From Ketobacter sp. (GTDB taxonomy: Bacteria > Pseudomonadota > Gammaproteobacteria > Pseudomonadales > Ketobacteraceae): DNA of 64,000 nucleotides. How positions within the stretch are numbered: position 1 is the stretch's first letter; each line of letters starts with the position of its first letter. The DNA lies in the NCBI RefSeq assembly GCF_003671495.1, contig NZ_RCHN01000020.1, positions 186,001 through 250,000 on the forward strand, in the 5' to 3' direction. Both the position numbers and the translations under genes were made by a program. The notes beneath the pieces are model-generated. The model had not been told where the DNA came from and made no database searches. It worked only from the letters and a program-made list of their open reading frames with translations. This document shows positions 55,226-63,984 of this stretch, piece after piece.

Positions 55226-55271
55226 GGCCGCACGGCATTAATCAAACGAATACGATTGAGCAGGAGCCGCT

Positions 55272-55814
55272 ATGAGTAGACGCTCGCGTCGAAAGCACAC
55301 CGCAGATGCAGAAATCAACATTACCGCCTTCATGAACCTGATGGTGGTACTGGTGCCGTTTCTGCTGATCACCGCTGTGTTTTCGCAGATCTCCATCCTG
55401 GAGCTGAACCTGCCGGCCACCACCCCGGCGGCACAGCAACAGGAAGAGGACAAAAAGCCCATCGTGCTGGAAGTACTGATTTACAAGAATCGTTTGGAAG
55501 TGGTCGACCGTCAGACAGGACCGCTGAAAATCATTCCCAAAGTCGGCACCCAACACGATTTCGACACCCTGGTAAAAACCCTCAAGGCCGTGAAAAACCG
55601 ATTTCCGGACATCACCGAAATCACCTTGTTGCTGGAAGCCAATACCCCCTATGAGGAGCTGGTGACCACCATGGACAAGGTGCGGGTCACCAAACAGGTG
55701 GTGGGTACCGAAGTACAGAATGCCGAGTTGTTCCCGGATATCGCCATCGGTGATGCGCCGCCGGATCAGCAGAACACCTCCTCCGCCTCCCCGCTTCAGG
55801 GAGGTGCAGCATGA
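55272..55814 (+). CDS. ExbD/TolR protein 1, lacking the channel Asp
   Basis: A 180-residue single-helix protein with a periplasmic domain. The usual entry EINxTPxIDVM reads EINITAFMNLMVVLVPFLL, so the proton-binding Asp (D25 in E. coli ExbD, D23 in TolR) is Asn22. The periplasmic part (about 50-160) is longer than normal and has the fold-typical VVDRQ and LLEANTPYEELVTTMD segments. The end overlaps the second ExbD gene (ATGA). It probably pairs with that protein as a heterodimer. Confidence 0.88.
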   Translation: MSRRSRRKHTADAEINITAFMNLMVVLVPFLLITAVFSQISILELNLPATTPAAQQQEEDKKPIVLEVLIYKNRLEVVDRQTGPLKIIPKVGTQHDFDTLVKTLKAVKNRFPDITEITLLLEANTPYEELVTTMDKVRVTKQVVGTEVQNAELFPDIAIGDAPPDQQNTSSASPLQGGAA

Positions 55815-56320
55815 AATTGTCCCATCGCGCAAAACGCATGGACCGACGCCACAAACGCCAATTCCTGCCCGGCGTAAACCTGGTGTCCCTGATGGATATT
55901 TTCACCATTCTGGTGTTCTTCCTGTTGGTGAACTCCTCCAACACCACCCAATTGCCGAACCAGAAGTCCATCAAGCTGCCGGAATCCATCGCGGAGCAAC
56001 TGCCGCGGGAAACCCTGACCATCATGGTGAACGACCAGACCATTCTGGTAAACGGCCGCATCGTCGAGAGCGTGCCCACCATTATGGCCCTGCCCGGCGA
56101 CAACATTCCGGCGCTGCAAAAGGAATTACGCTACCAGGCCAGCAAGGCCCCGGCCCTGGTGGTGAACGAGCTGGGTGTGGCAGAACGGGATGTCACCATC
56201 ATGGGTGACAAGGAAATCCCCTATGCCCTGCTGCGCAAAATCATGATGACCTGCAGCACCAACGAGTATTCACGGATCTCTCTGGCCGTCCTCAAGAAAA
56301 CGGAGGACAAGGCATCATGA
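55811..56320 (+). CDS. ExbD/TolR protein 2, with the channel Asp
   Basis: A 169-residue single-helix protein. After a basic N-terminus comes LVSLMDIFTILVFFLLV, with Asp29 in the proton-carrier position. The periplasmic domain includes LTIMVNDQTILVNGR and the IMGDKEIPYALLRKIM segment, as in ExbD/TolR. It overlaps genes on both sides by 4 nt. Together with protein 1 it would give an ExbB5-ExbD2 motor with one protonatable Asp, a testable inference. Confidence 0.9.
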   Translation: MKLSHRAKRMDRRHKRQFLPGVNLVSLMDIFTILVFFLLVNSSNTTQLPNQKSIKLPESIAEQLPRETLTIMVNDQTILVNGRIVESVPTIMALPGDNIPALQKELRYQASKAPALVVNELGVAERDVTIMGDKEIPYALLRKIMMTCSTNEYSRISLAVLKKTEDKAS

Positions 56321-57249
56321 AGGCGCTGTATTACTCAAACCCGAACCTGCCCTGGGATCGTTTTTCAGAAGAGGAAAAACTCTTCCGCAAACTGGTTGCG
56401 GCATTCGCGGTGCTGTTTCTGGCCATGCTGTTTATCCTGCCCAATATTCCGGTGCCGGAAAAGCAGCGTGACGAAGTGGAAAAAGTTCCACCCCGTTTGG
56501 CCCGGCTGGTGACGGAAAAGCAGAAACCGCCGCCACCCCCTCCTCCGCCCAAAGAAGAACCCAAGGAAGAGGAACCCAAGAAGGAAGAGCCGAAAAAAGA
56601 AGAGCCCAAGAAAGAAGAACCGAAAAAAGAGGAAAAGCCCAAGCCCACTGCCAAAGAGCGGGCCAAGGCAGCCATTGCGGTCTTTGACGACTTGAGCGAT
56701 TTGCGCGACACCAATGATCTGGCGGACCTGAAAGCGGAGCAGAAGTCCGTGCCCTCGATAGGTGCCCAGGAACAGAAAACCCAGCGTAACCTGGTGGGTG
56801 CCATGGCCCTGGGTGGCAGTGGCGGCGTCAGCACGTCCAAGGCCAGCTCCGGCGGCGGCGGTTCCGGCTCCCTGGCCGGTGTCACCTCCACTCAGGTGGA
56901 GAGTCAGATTGCCGATCCCGCAGCGGAGCAGGAAAAACGCCGCGGCAAAGATGGTCGCGCCCGACGCTCTACTGAAGACATTCAGTTGGTGTTCGACAAG
57001 TACAAAGGCTCCATCTATTCACTGTATCGCCGCGCCTTGCGCAACAACCCTGCGTTGGAAGGCACGGTGGTGCTGAGCATGGTGATCCAGCCCGATGGCA
57101 CGGTGACCAAGTGCGAAGTCGTGAGCAGCGAACTGAACGATGCCGACCTGGAACGCAAGATCGTGCTCAAGATCAAGCGCATCAATTTCGGCGCCATGGA
57201 TGTGGATGTGTGGAAAGACACCTATCCCATCTCGTTCATTCCCTCCTGA
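56317..57249 (+). CDS. TonB-like protein with AgmX/PglI C-terminal domain
   Basis: A 310-residue energy transducer. One membrane helix (about 25-45, LVAAFAVLFLAMLFILP) follows a short cytoplasmic start. A Pro/Glu/Lys-rich rod (about 65-115) follows, then a Gly/Ser-rich linker (160-200). The C-terminal domain (about 215-310: YKGSIYSLYRRALRNNPALE, VLSMVIQPDGTVTKCEVVSS) is the AgmX/PglI type found in Myxococcus gliding proteins GltG and GltJ. It would carry force from the ExbB/ExbD motor across the periplasm. The start overlaps ExbD 2. Confidence 0.88.
   Translation: MKALYYSNPNLPWDRFSEEEKLFRKLVAAFAVLFLAMLFILPNIPVPEKQRDEVEKVPPRLARLVTEKQKPPPPPPPPKEEPKEEEPKKEEPKKEEPKKEEPKKEEKPKPTAKERAKAAIAVFDDLSDLRDTNDLADLKAEQKSVPSIGAQEQKTQRNLVGAMALGGSGGVSTSKASSGGGGSGSLAGVTSTQVESQIADPAAEQEKRRGKDGRARRSTEDIQLVFDKYKGSIYSLYRRALRNNPALEGTVVLSMVIQPDGTVTKCEVVSSELNDADLERKIVLKIKRINFGAMDVDVWKDTYPISFIPS
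56551..56640 (+). repeat. Tandem KKEEP pentapeptide repeat
   Basis: Inside the TonB-like gene, 15-bp units such as AAGAAGGAAGAGCCG repeat about five times and encode a KKEEP rod. Units alternate CCC and CCG proline codons, so length changes by slippage are conceivable. Confidence 0.75.
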
Positions 57250-57259
57250 TTACGGTGCG

Positions 57260-57778
57260 ATGGATAACGCCATGGGTATGAAACGACAGGCAGCAGCGAT
57301 GATCATGGGGTTGGCCCTGCTGGCCAGCCCCATGGCGTTTGCCAAAAAGCCACCGGTAGGTGATCAGGCACCCGACTTTACCCTCAACAGCGATGGGCCC
57401 TTTAATCTGCGCCTGTCGGAACAGAAGGGGTACATCGTTGCGGTGGTATTCTGGGCCAGCTGGTGTCGTTCCTGCCCTGTACAATTGCAGGCGCTGGAGC
57501 AGTTACAAAAAAAATACCAGGATTATGGCGTCAAAATCTGGGCCGTCACCCTGGATAAAAAGCGCAGTGATGCCGAACACTACCGTCAACACAAAGGACT
57601 GGATTTAACGATCCTGTTTGACGACCAGTTCAGCGTCAGCGAACGCTACGATATAGACGACCTGCCCTCCTCGTTCATCGTGGACCGGGATGGCATAATC
57701 CGACATCTGCAGGACGGCTTTGAGCCCACTGATGTCGACACATTTGATACCCTGCTGCAAAGCCTGGTATCCGAATAG
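57260..57778 (+). CDS. Exported TlpA-like thioredoxin
   Basis: A 172-residue periplasmic redox protein. The signal peptide (KRQAAAMIMGLALLASPMAFA) leads to APDFTLNSDGPFNLRLS and the CxxC centre WASWCRSCPVQ. The cis-Pro loop DLPSSFIVDRDG confirms the thioredoxin fold. ATG at 57260 is chosen; two further ATGs follow within 18 bases. It starts 10 nt after the TonB-like gene. Its job may be to keep a machine component reduced, but partner cysteines are few: the lipoprotein Cys residues and one Cys in the AgmX domain. Confidence 0.86.
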   Translation: MDNAMGMKRQAAAMIMGLALLASPMAFAKKPPVGDQAPDFTLNSDGPFNLRLSEQKGYIVAVVFWASWCRSCPVQLQALEQLQKKYQDYGVKIWAVTLDKKRSDAEHYRQHKGLDLTILFDDQFSVSERYDIDDLPSSFIVDRDGIIRHLQDGFEPTDVDTFDTLLQSLVSE

Positions 57779-57806
57779 GTGAACCCAAACGAGTGAAGTG
57801 AAGCAC

Positions 57807-58559
57807 ATGAACGCGACCAATCACAAACTGTCCCGCTTGCTCATGGCCTTGCTGTTAATTTCAGCCTGCGGCCTGAGTTCTGCGGAAGAGCTGGACGAAA
57901 CCGTGGACCTTGATTTGGGTGAGGACCTGGAATTCATCGAAATCGATGAAATTCTGGATGAAGACGAAAACGCCCCCACTCAGGTTCAGGCCGCTCCCGA
58001 GCCCAAACTGGCCGCTCCGGAAGAGGAAAGCGAGTTTGTTGACCTCAACCAGATCCTGTATGGCGGTGACGCTCCTGACGATGCGGCGGAAGGCACCGTC
58101 GCCAAGAAAGACCCGGAAACCATGCAGCAGGAAATGGAACAATTGAAAGAAAAGATCCTGCAAGTGAACCGCGATCTGTTCATTTTGGAGGAGGACCTGC
58201 TGTTTCCCAGCAGCACCCAGGTCAACGTGTTCGTGTCGTTTGATGCCCTGGAATACTTCCAGCTGGATGGCGTGACCCTCAAATTGAATGACCGCCCCAT
58301 CAGCAACCACCTGTATACCGAACGTGAGCTGAAAGCCATGAACCGGGGCGCCGTGCAGCGCCTGTTTACCGGCAACCTGCCGGTGGGCGAACACGAACTG
58401 GTGGCCATTGTGACCGGCATCGGCCCCGAAGGCCGTGACTATAAGCGGGCAGTCAGTATGGCATTCGAAAAAACCAGTGGCACCAAGTACATAGAATTGA
58501 AAATTGAAGGGGATGACCTTCGCAAGCAGCCCGGTTTCCAGTTAAAGCAGTGGGAGTGA
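57807..58559 (+). CDS. Exported acidic protein of unknown function
   Basis: A 250-residue protein with a signal peptide ending near LSSAEE. The next 35 residues are extremely acidic (LDLGEDLEFIEIDEILDEDE), followed by a Pro/Ala linker, a short coiled coil (MQQEMEQLKEKILQVNRDLF, near 110-130) and a C-terminal beta-rich domain (QVNVFVSFDALEYFQLDGVT onward). No named family is recognised. ATG at 57807 is preferred to GTG three codons earlier. It lies between the thioredoxin gene and the last TPR gene of the operon. Confidence 0.75.
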   Translation: MNATNHKLSRLLMALLLISACGLSSAEELDETVDLDLGEDLEFIEIDEILDEDENAPTQVQAAPEPKLAAPEEESEFVDLNQILYGGDAPDDAAEGTVAKKDPETMQQEMEQLKEKILQVNRDLFILEEDLLFPSSTQVNVFVSFDALEYFQLDGVTLKLNDRPISNHLYTERELKAMNRGAVQRLFTGNLPVGEHELVAIVTGIGPEGRDYKRAVSMAFEKTSGTKYIELKIEGDDLRKQPGFQLKQWE

Positions 58560-58584
58560 TGGCCAGGGCCTCTAGGATTTGATT

Positions 58585-60732
58585 TTGAAACCAACACGTC
58601 ATCACCCAACATCCGTGATTCGTTCGCGCCCGGTTACCCGCAGTCTGCGGCACAGCGTACTGGTGGTCGCCCTCGGCCTGGCGACGCCACTGCCTGCGCT
58701 TGCCCTGGACTGGAACCCCCTGCACTGGTTCGGTAATCACGAAACCAGCACGCAAGCGGAGACCGCAGAGCAACCCAAAACGCCGATCCCCATCGACCAG
58801 CCTCACAGCATCGAGGACCTGGCCTATGGCGACCTGTTGTTTGAGTACTACCAACAACATTACTTCTCCGCCATCACCAAGATCCTGGTGGCAAAGGAAC
58901 GGGGCCTGTTCAAGAACAACAGTGAACACGCTGAACTGGTGCTGGGCGCACTCTATGTGTCCTACGGTTTGCTGGACTCGGGAGAAGCCATCTTCCGCAA
59001 TCTGCTGAACACCTACACCTCCCCCCAGGGCGCCGATGAATCCTGGTATCAGTTGGCGCGCATCTACTACAAGCGCGGTGCCACCGGGCAGGCGTTATCC
59101 ATACTCACCAGCAATATCCAGGAACCACTGGAATCCCGCGCCACCGAACACCTGTTGCTCCAGATCCTGTGCCATATTCGCCTGGGACAGGTGGATCAGG
59201 CGCAGGCCCTCACCCAGTACCTGAAAGAAGACCAGGCCCAAAGCCTGTTCGTGCGCTTCAATATGGCGTCTGCCATGGCGCAGCTGGGGGACATGGAACG
59301 GGCTGCGGGCTATTACTCCGACGTGCTGGCCAACAGCCGCCCCACTACGGAACTGGATAAAACCCTGAACGATCAGGCGGCACTGGCGCTGGGGATTTAT
59401 TACCTGCGCAGCAACCAGTTGGCCCTGGCGGAACAGACCTTCCACCGCGTACGCTTGTATGGCCCGGTGGCCAACCGGGCCTTGCTGGCACTGGGCTGGA
59501 CCCATTTTCACGGCGACCGCAAGCTGGACGCCCTCACCCCCTGGATGGAGCTCAACGAACGGGCGCTGACAGATCCATCGGTGCAGGAAAGCATTCTCAA
59601 CGTACCCTTCGTATTTGAGGAGTTGGGTGCCCTGCAGGACGCGCTGGATGGCTACAAGGCAGCCTATAAGATCTTCCGCAACCAGCGCCGACGCCTGGAA
59701 AGCATCAAACTCGACATTCAGCAACCGGACTGGATCGAGCGCATCAGCCCGGTGGATATTTCAGGCCAGGATGCCATGGGCCGACTGCCGGAGTTTCAAC
59801 TGCCGGTGAACGATGAGGTGTCCCAACACCTGTACCGCTATTTCGCCAGCAACGATTTCCAGAAGCTGTATCGGGATTACCGGGAGCTGCAGCGACTCTA
59901 CATGGTGCTCCGGCACTGGGAACGTCAGTTCCCCAGTTTCAACGAAATGATCAACACCCACGTTGAGCGCTTGAACGAACTGGCACCCAAGGCGGAAACC
60001 GCCATCGACCGCTCGAAGAATTTCTACGCCTATTCCCGCGTCAAGCTGGATGAGTTCGAGGCCCGCCTCAGTGAAATCATCGCCAATGATGACCTGATGG
60101 GGATGGCCAATGTCCCCCAGCTGTTGCAAAAGGAGCGCCTGGATGCCATCGAGGCTGCCTTGGTCCAACTGGATGACCCCGACCTGTATTATGAGGAATG
60201 GGAAAAGCTCAAGCTGCTGAAAGGTCTGCTGATGTGGGACCTGAACGCCACCGCCATCGACAAGCGCTGGGAAGCCACCAAAGAGCAAGTGGCCATGGAT
60301 AACATGCTGGTGGAGCTGGAACAACGAATCCGGGCGGTAGCCAGTGCCCGGGAAATACGTCTGAACCGGTTCTATGGCTTTGAAACCCGAATCCAGACCC
60401 TGTATCAGCAGGTGAAGGGCCTGGAGATGGAAACCGCCGCCCTGCTTCGCCAGCAGCGCCGGCAAATGCAGGATGTGGCCGTATCCATCATCGAACAACA
60501 GCAAATGCAGCTGGACCGGATGCGCGCCAAATCCCTGTTGGCCATCGCCCGCTTGCAGGATCTGGGCTACATGCAGGAACGGGACCGCAAAAAGCAGCAG
60601 GATCAAAGCATCCGATTGGAGTTGGGAGCCGAGCCGGCAGCGGGCGCGGCAGAAGCAGCGGAGCCCGCCGGCAATCAAGAGCCGTCTCAAACCCTGAGCG
60701 ATGTTATCAAACGGATATTCTCCGACGAGTAA
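58585..60732 (+). CDS. Exported TPR protein, last gene of Agl/Glt-like operon
   Basis: A 715-residue periplasmic protein. A signal peptide ends near LPALALD. Residues about 60-380 form TPR-like repeats (YQLARIYYKRGATGQALSIL, LALGIYYLRSNQLALAEQTF), and the remainder is long helices and coiled coil (MLVELEQRIRAVASAREI). A Glu/Ala-rich tail ends the protein. No ATG fits; TTG at 58585 lies 7 bases after AGGA, and TTG at 58579 is the alternative. It may correspond to GltC or another accessory of the machine; similarity is by layout only. Its stop is 3 nt from the convergent YedK gene. Confidence 0.8.
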   Translation: MKPTRHHPTSVIRSRPVTRSLRHSVLVVALGLATPLPALALDWNPLHWFGNHETSTQAETAEQPKTPIPIDQPHSIEDLAYGDLLFEYYQQHYFSAITKILVAKERGLFKNNSEHAELVLGALYVSYGLLDSGEAIFRNLLNTYTSPQGADESWYQLARIYYKRGATGQALSILTSNIQEPLESRATEHLLLQILCHIRLGQVDQAQALTQYLKEDQAQSLFVRFNMASAMAQLGDMERAAGYYSDVLANSRPTTELDKTLNDQAALALGIYYLRSNQLALAEQTFHRVRLYGPVANRALLALGWTHFHGDRKLDALTPWMELNERALTDPSVQESILNVPFVFEELGALQDALDGYKAAYKIFRNQRRRLESIKLDIQQPDWIERISPVDISGQDAMGRLPEFQLPVNDEVSQHLYRYFASNDFQKLYRDYRELQRLYMVLRHWERQFPSFNEMINTHVERLNELAPKAETAIDRSKNFYAYSRVKLDEFEARLSEIIANDDLMGMANVPQLLQKERLDAIEAALVQLDDPDLYYEEWEKLKLLKGLLMWDLNATAIDKRWEATKEQVAMDNMLVELEQRIRAVASAREIRLNRFYGFETRIQTLYQQVKGLEMETAALLRQQRRQMQDVAVSIIEQQQMQLDRMRAKSLLAIARLQDLGYMQERDRKKQQDQSIRLELGAEPAAGAAEAAEPAGNQEPSQTLSDVIKRIFSDE

Positions 60733-60735
60733 TGC

Positions 60736-61416
60736 CTAATGGCGGGTGATCGTGACCGGATCACCCTCTTCCTGCACACATTCCGGAGCCTTGTTGCGGC
60801 CATTGTTGACCGCTGTGCTGATGGGCACCGCCTCCAACTCTGCGGGCAAACCCTGTGCCATCAGCGCCAGCAGGCGCCCCTTGCTGGTTGTCGGGTCCAA
60901 CCATTCCGCCACATCCGAGACAGGTAACATCACCGGCATACGGTGGTGCAACCAGCTCATGGCGGGCACCGCCTCGGTTGTGATCATGGCGCAACTTTCA
61001 ATATAACTGTCGGATTTCTCCCACTGATCCCAGATGGCAGCGAAAGTGAACACGCCCTCCACCGGCCGAATCAGATAAGGCTGTTTGCCATCGCCCAGAC
61101 GCCGCCACTCGATGAACGAGGATGCCGGCATGATGCCGCGATGGTGACGAAAAGGCCCGCGAAATGCCTTGCTGGTGTCCAGGGTTTCACTGCGGGCATT
61201 GAACATGGAGAAGCGCGTGGACACCTCGGGCGCCCAGGAAGGTGTGAGCCACCACCGCATCTCATGCATGGCCAGGCTCTGCCCATCCAGCACCACCACC
61301 GGCACCGGCTCGGTGGGCGCGATATTCAAACGGGTGGGAAAATTGAAATCAAATCCCAGCTCCTGCAACAACGCCTGCATCCCTTTATCGTCAATGATGT
61401 TGAAACGACCGCACAT
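60736..61416 (-). CDS. SOS response-associated peptidase, YedK/HMCES family
   Basis: A 226-residue SRAP protein that forms a covalent bond with abasic sites in single-stranded DNA. The start at 61416 gives MCGRFN, leaving Cys2 as the reactive N-terminal residue after Met removal; a frame 15 codons longer would destroy this. The other active-site residues are in NIAPTEPVP, ASSFIEWRR and LHHRMPVML. No LexA box was evident upstream. It stands alone on the minus strand. Confidence 0.93.
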   Translation of the reverse strand: MCGRFNIIDDKGMQALLQELGFDFNFPTRLNIAPTEPVPVVVLDGQSLAMHEMRWWLTPSWAPEVSTRFSMFNARSETLDTSKAFRGPFRHHRGIMPASSFIEWRRLGDGKQPYLIRPVEGVFTFAAIWDQWEKSDSYIESCAMITTEAVPAMSWLHHRMPVMLPVSDVAEWLDPTTSKGRLLALMAQGLPAELEAVPISTAVNNGRNKAPECVQEEGDPVTITRH

Positions 61417-61491
61417 AATTGGTTCTCGCGCATTGAGTGACGGGTGGAGACAGGCTAGCATAGACCCAGACGTTTATGACACCGCCTTGCC

Positions 61492-61884
61492 ATGCCTGAT
61501 CCCACACCGAAGAAACATCCTGTTATCCGTGCTATTGCCTGCCTCGCCATCCTCGGCGGCATTACGATTCTGCTGTTGAGCCTGTACTTACTGCAGGCAA
61601 CCCTGGCCAAGCAGGATTGGGTGCTGGTGGAACTGAGCTCAGTCAACGGTACTTATTACTATCAGGTAGGCGAGAAACGCTACACCATCAACGCGCCCCT
61701 CCCGAACGCCGCCGCCATCAATACCGTGTACGTTAATCCCGCCGAGCCGGAGCAATATGTTGCCGTGCTGCCCAGTTACTGGTGGCATCTCTATCTGTGC
61801 ATGTCCGGGTTAATCGTGCTCTATGCGGGGCTGCATCTGTTACGGGAGCGGGATCGCAACCTACAGTCTTTGGGATTCGAATAG
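61492..61884 (+). CDS. Small two-helix membrane protein of unknown function
   Basis: A 130-residue protein with a helix at about 13-35 and another at about 95-115, with a beta-rich loop of about 60 residues between them (LVELSSVNGTYYYQVGEKRY, YVNPAEPEQYVAVLP). This resembles DUF3592-type topology, but I cannot confirm the family. The dUTPase gene follows 8 nt later, so the two are probably co-transcribed. Confidence 0.7.
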   Translation: MPDPTPKKHPVIRAIACLAILGGITILLLSLYLLQATLAKQDWVLVELSSVNGTYYYQVGEKRYTINAPLPNAAAINTVYVNPAEPEQYVAVLPSYWWHLYLCMSGLIVLYAGLHLLRERDRNLQSLGFE

Positions 61885-61892
61885 GAGACATC

Positions 61893-62504
61893 ATGAAACA
61901 GGCCTTTGTCAGCATGCTTGAACTGCAGGACAAAATGAACAGCAAAGTTCACCCCCAGTGGCAGCAGCAGGGCTACGCATGGTACCGGGCGATCTGGACG
62001 GAATGCGCAGAATTGATGGATCACCACGGCTGGAAGTGGTGGAAGAAACAAACCCCGGATAGCCACCAGATCAAATTGGAGATTGTGGATATCTGGCATT
62101 TTGGCCTGAGCATCCTGTTGACCTCAGGCAAGACTGCAGAAGAACTGGCTGAAGAATTGGCCTCCCACTGGCAGAGTGCAGACACCACACAGGATTTCCT
62201 CGTGGCCGTGGAACAACTGGCCCAACACACCCTGACCAGCAAGGGGTTTTCCGTTCCCCTGTTCTGCCAGTTGATGGAACTCTGTAACTTCCCCCTGGTC
62301 GAACTGTATCAACAGTACATCGGGAAAAACGTGCTGAATTTCTTCCGTCAGGACCATGGTTACAAGGAAGGCACCTACCACAAAGTCTGGCATGGCAAAG
62401 AAGACAACGAGCACCTGGCAGAGATCCTGGCCAACTTGGATGGCACGCAGGCGGACCTGCAGACCACCGTGTACACCCAACTACAGGTACGCTACCCACT
62501 CTAG
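61893..62504 (+). CDS. All-alpha dimeric-type dUTP diphosphatase
   Basis: A 203-residue enzyme of the MazG-like/dUTPase_2 fold that hydrolyses dUTP to dUMP. The metal-binding motifs WTECAELMDHHGWKWWKK near residue 40 and KLEIVDIWHFGLSIL near residue 65 are characteristic; a third, NVLNFFRQDHGYKEGTY, binds the nucleotide in related enzymes. It is unrelated to the trimeric Dut usual in gammaproteobacteria. AGGAG stands 8 bases before ATG at 61893. Confidence 0.88.
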   Translation: MKQAFVSMLELQDKMNSKVHPQWQQQGYAWYRAIWTECAELMDHHGWKWWKKQTPDSHQIKLEIVDIWHFGLSILLTSGKTAEELAEELASHWQSADTTQDFLVAVEQLAQHTLTSKGFSVPLFCQLMELCNFPLVELYQQYIGKNVLNFFRQDHGYKEGTYHKVWHGKEDNEHLAEILANLDGTQADLQTTVYTQLQVRYPL

Positions 62505-62529
62505 CCCATATTTCATTGAGGGAACGATC

Positions 62530-63984
62530 ATGCGGAAATTCACCCCGGCGCACCGGCGCCATACTTTATGTGTTTCCTGTATGCTCCTGGCAGGTCTGGC
62601 CCACAGCTTGACAGCCCAGGGGGCTCCCTCCCTCACCATTTATAACGACAACTTCGCTGTAGTGCGGGACACCCTGAACCTTAAACTCGACAAGGGTGTC
62701 AACCAGATCAGTTACCAGGAAATCACCAAGCAACTGGAACCGGATTCGGTGGTGTTCCGCCCCCTGGACGGCGGCAAACCGTTCCGTATTCTGGAGCAGA
62801 ACTACCTGTCCCTGCCGGTGAACGAAGCCCTCCTGTTGAACCATTTTGAGGGCCAGACCATCGACTTCGAGATCGAGCGTAACGATCAGACTCTGGTGTT
62901 GCCCGGGAAAATCATCCGCAGTGGCCTCAATGCCGGCACTCCGATCATCGAGCTGGAAGGCAAGACCCGTTTTGGCCTGCCCGGACGGCCACTGTTTCCC
63001 GCCCTGAAAAACGATACACTGCTGAAACCGGCACTGAATCTGAAGCTGGAATCCAACACCAGCGGCAACGTTAACGCGGAGCTGGCCTACCTTACTGCAG
63101 GTCTTGGCTGGAAGGCGGATTACAACATCATCGCCAATGAGAAAAACGACAAAGTGGATATCATCGGTTGGGTGACCTTCGACAACCAGTCCGGGAAGAG
63201 TTTTGCCAAGGCCAACGTCAAACTGATGGCGGGGGACGTGAATAAAGTGGCCGCGGACAACTCCGCCGTACGGCGTGAACGTATGACCATGATGGCGGCG
63301 GACAGCGGCGCGCAGGTCACCGAGAAAACCGTGGATGAATATCACCTGTACAGCATTCAACGGGCGCTGGATCTGAACGACGGGGAAAGCAAACAGGTGG
63401 AATTCATCACCGCCGCCGGCGCCACTGCCAAAACCCGCTACCTGTACAACGGAGCCCAGATTGATCGCCGCTACCGTCCCAATATGGAGCACATCCGTAA
63501 CGATCCCAACTACGGCACCGGCAGCAATCCCAAAGTCTGGATCTATCGTGAATTCAAAAACAGCAAGGATAATGGCTTGGGCATTCCCCTCCCCAAAGGC
63601 CGGGTTCGCTTTTACCAACAAGGCAGCGACCAGCAGCTGGAATTCCTGGGGGAAAACAACGTTGACCACAGTGCCAAAGATGCCATGGTTTCCGTGTACA
63701 CCGGTAACGCCTTTGACGTGAGCGGAGAACGCAAGCGCGTGGATTTCAATCTGAACAGCCGGGAAAACCGGGCCCAGGAATCCTTCGCCATCACCCTGAA
63801 AAACAGTAAAACCGAAGCCGTGACCGTAACCGTGGTAGAAGAGCTGTATCGCTGGAGTAACTGGAGCATTAAGGATCAATCAGATCCCTTCACCAAAACC
63901 GATAGCCAGACCATTGAGTTTGAGACCCAATTAAAACCTGGTCAGGAAAAGGTCGTCACCTACACCGTGCAATACCACTGGTGA
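62530..63984 (+). CDS. Exported DUF4139 domain protein
   Basis: A 484-residue protein with a signal peptide ending near LTAQGAP. The N-terminus LTIYNDNFAVVRDTLNLKL and the later AELAYLTAGLGWKADYNIIAN and VEELYRWSNWSI segments are typical of the DUF4139/DUF4140 family, which is beta-rich and of unknown function. GAGGGAACG precedes ATG at 62530. The frame is open 58 codons further upstream inside the dUTPase gene, which I reject. It probably continues the operon from 61492. Confidence 0.87.
   Translation: MRKFTPAHRRHTLCVSCMLLAGLAHSLTAQGAPSLTIYNDNFAVVRDTLNLKLDKGVNQISYQEITKQLEPDSVVFRPLDGGKPFRILEQNYLSLPVNEALLLNHFEGQTIDFEIERNDQTLVLPGKIIRSGLNAGTPIIELEGKTRFGLPGRPLFPALKNDTLLKPALNLKLESNTSGNVNAELAYLTAGLGWKADYNIIANEKNDKVDIIGWVTFDNQSGKSFAKANVKLMAGDVNKVAADNSAVRRERMTMMAADSGAQVTEKTVDEYHLYSIQRALDLNDGESKQVEFITAAGATAKTRYLYNGAQIDRRYRPNMEHIRNDPNYGTGSNPKVWIYREFKNSKDNGLGIPLPKGRVRFYQQGSDQQLEFLGENNVDHSAKDAMVSVYTGNAFDVSGERKRVDFNLNSRENRAQESFAITLKNSKTEAVTVTVVEELYRWSNWSIKDQSDPFTKTDSQTIEFETQLKPGQEKVVTYTVQYHW

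Noticed and set aside
62566..63879. 437-codon open frame on the minus strand
   Set aside because: It is antisense to the DUF4139 gene, which has a signal peptide, ribosome site and family motifs.
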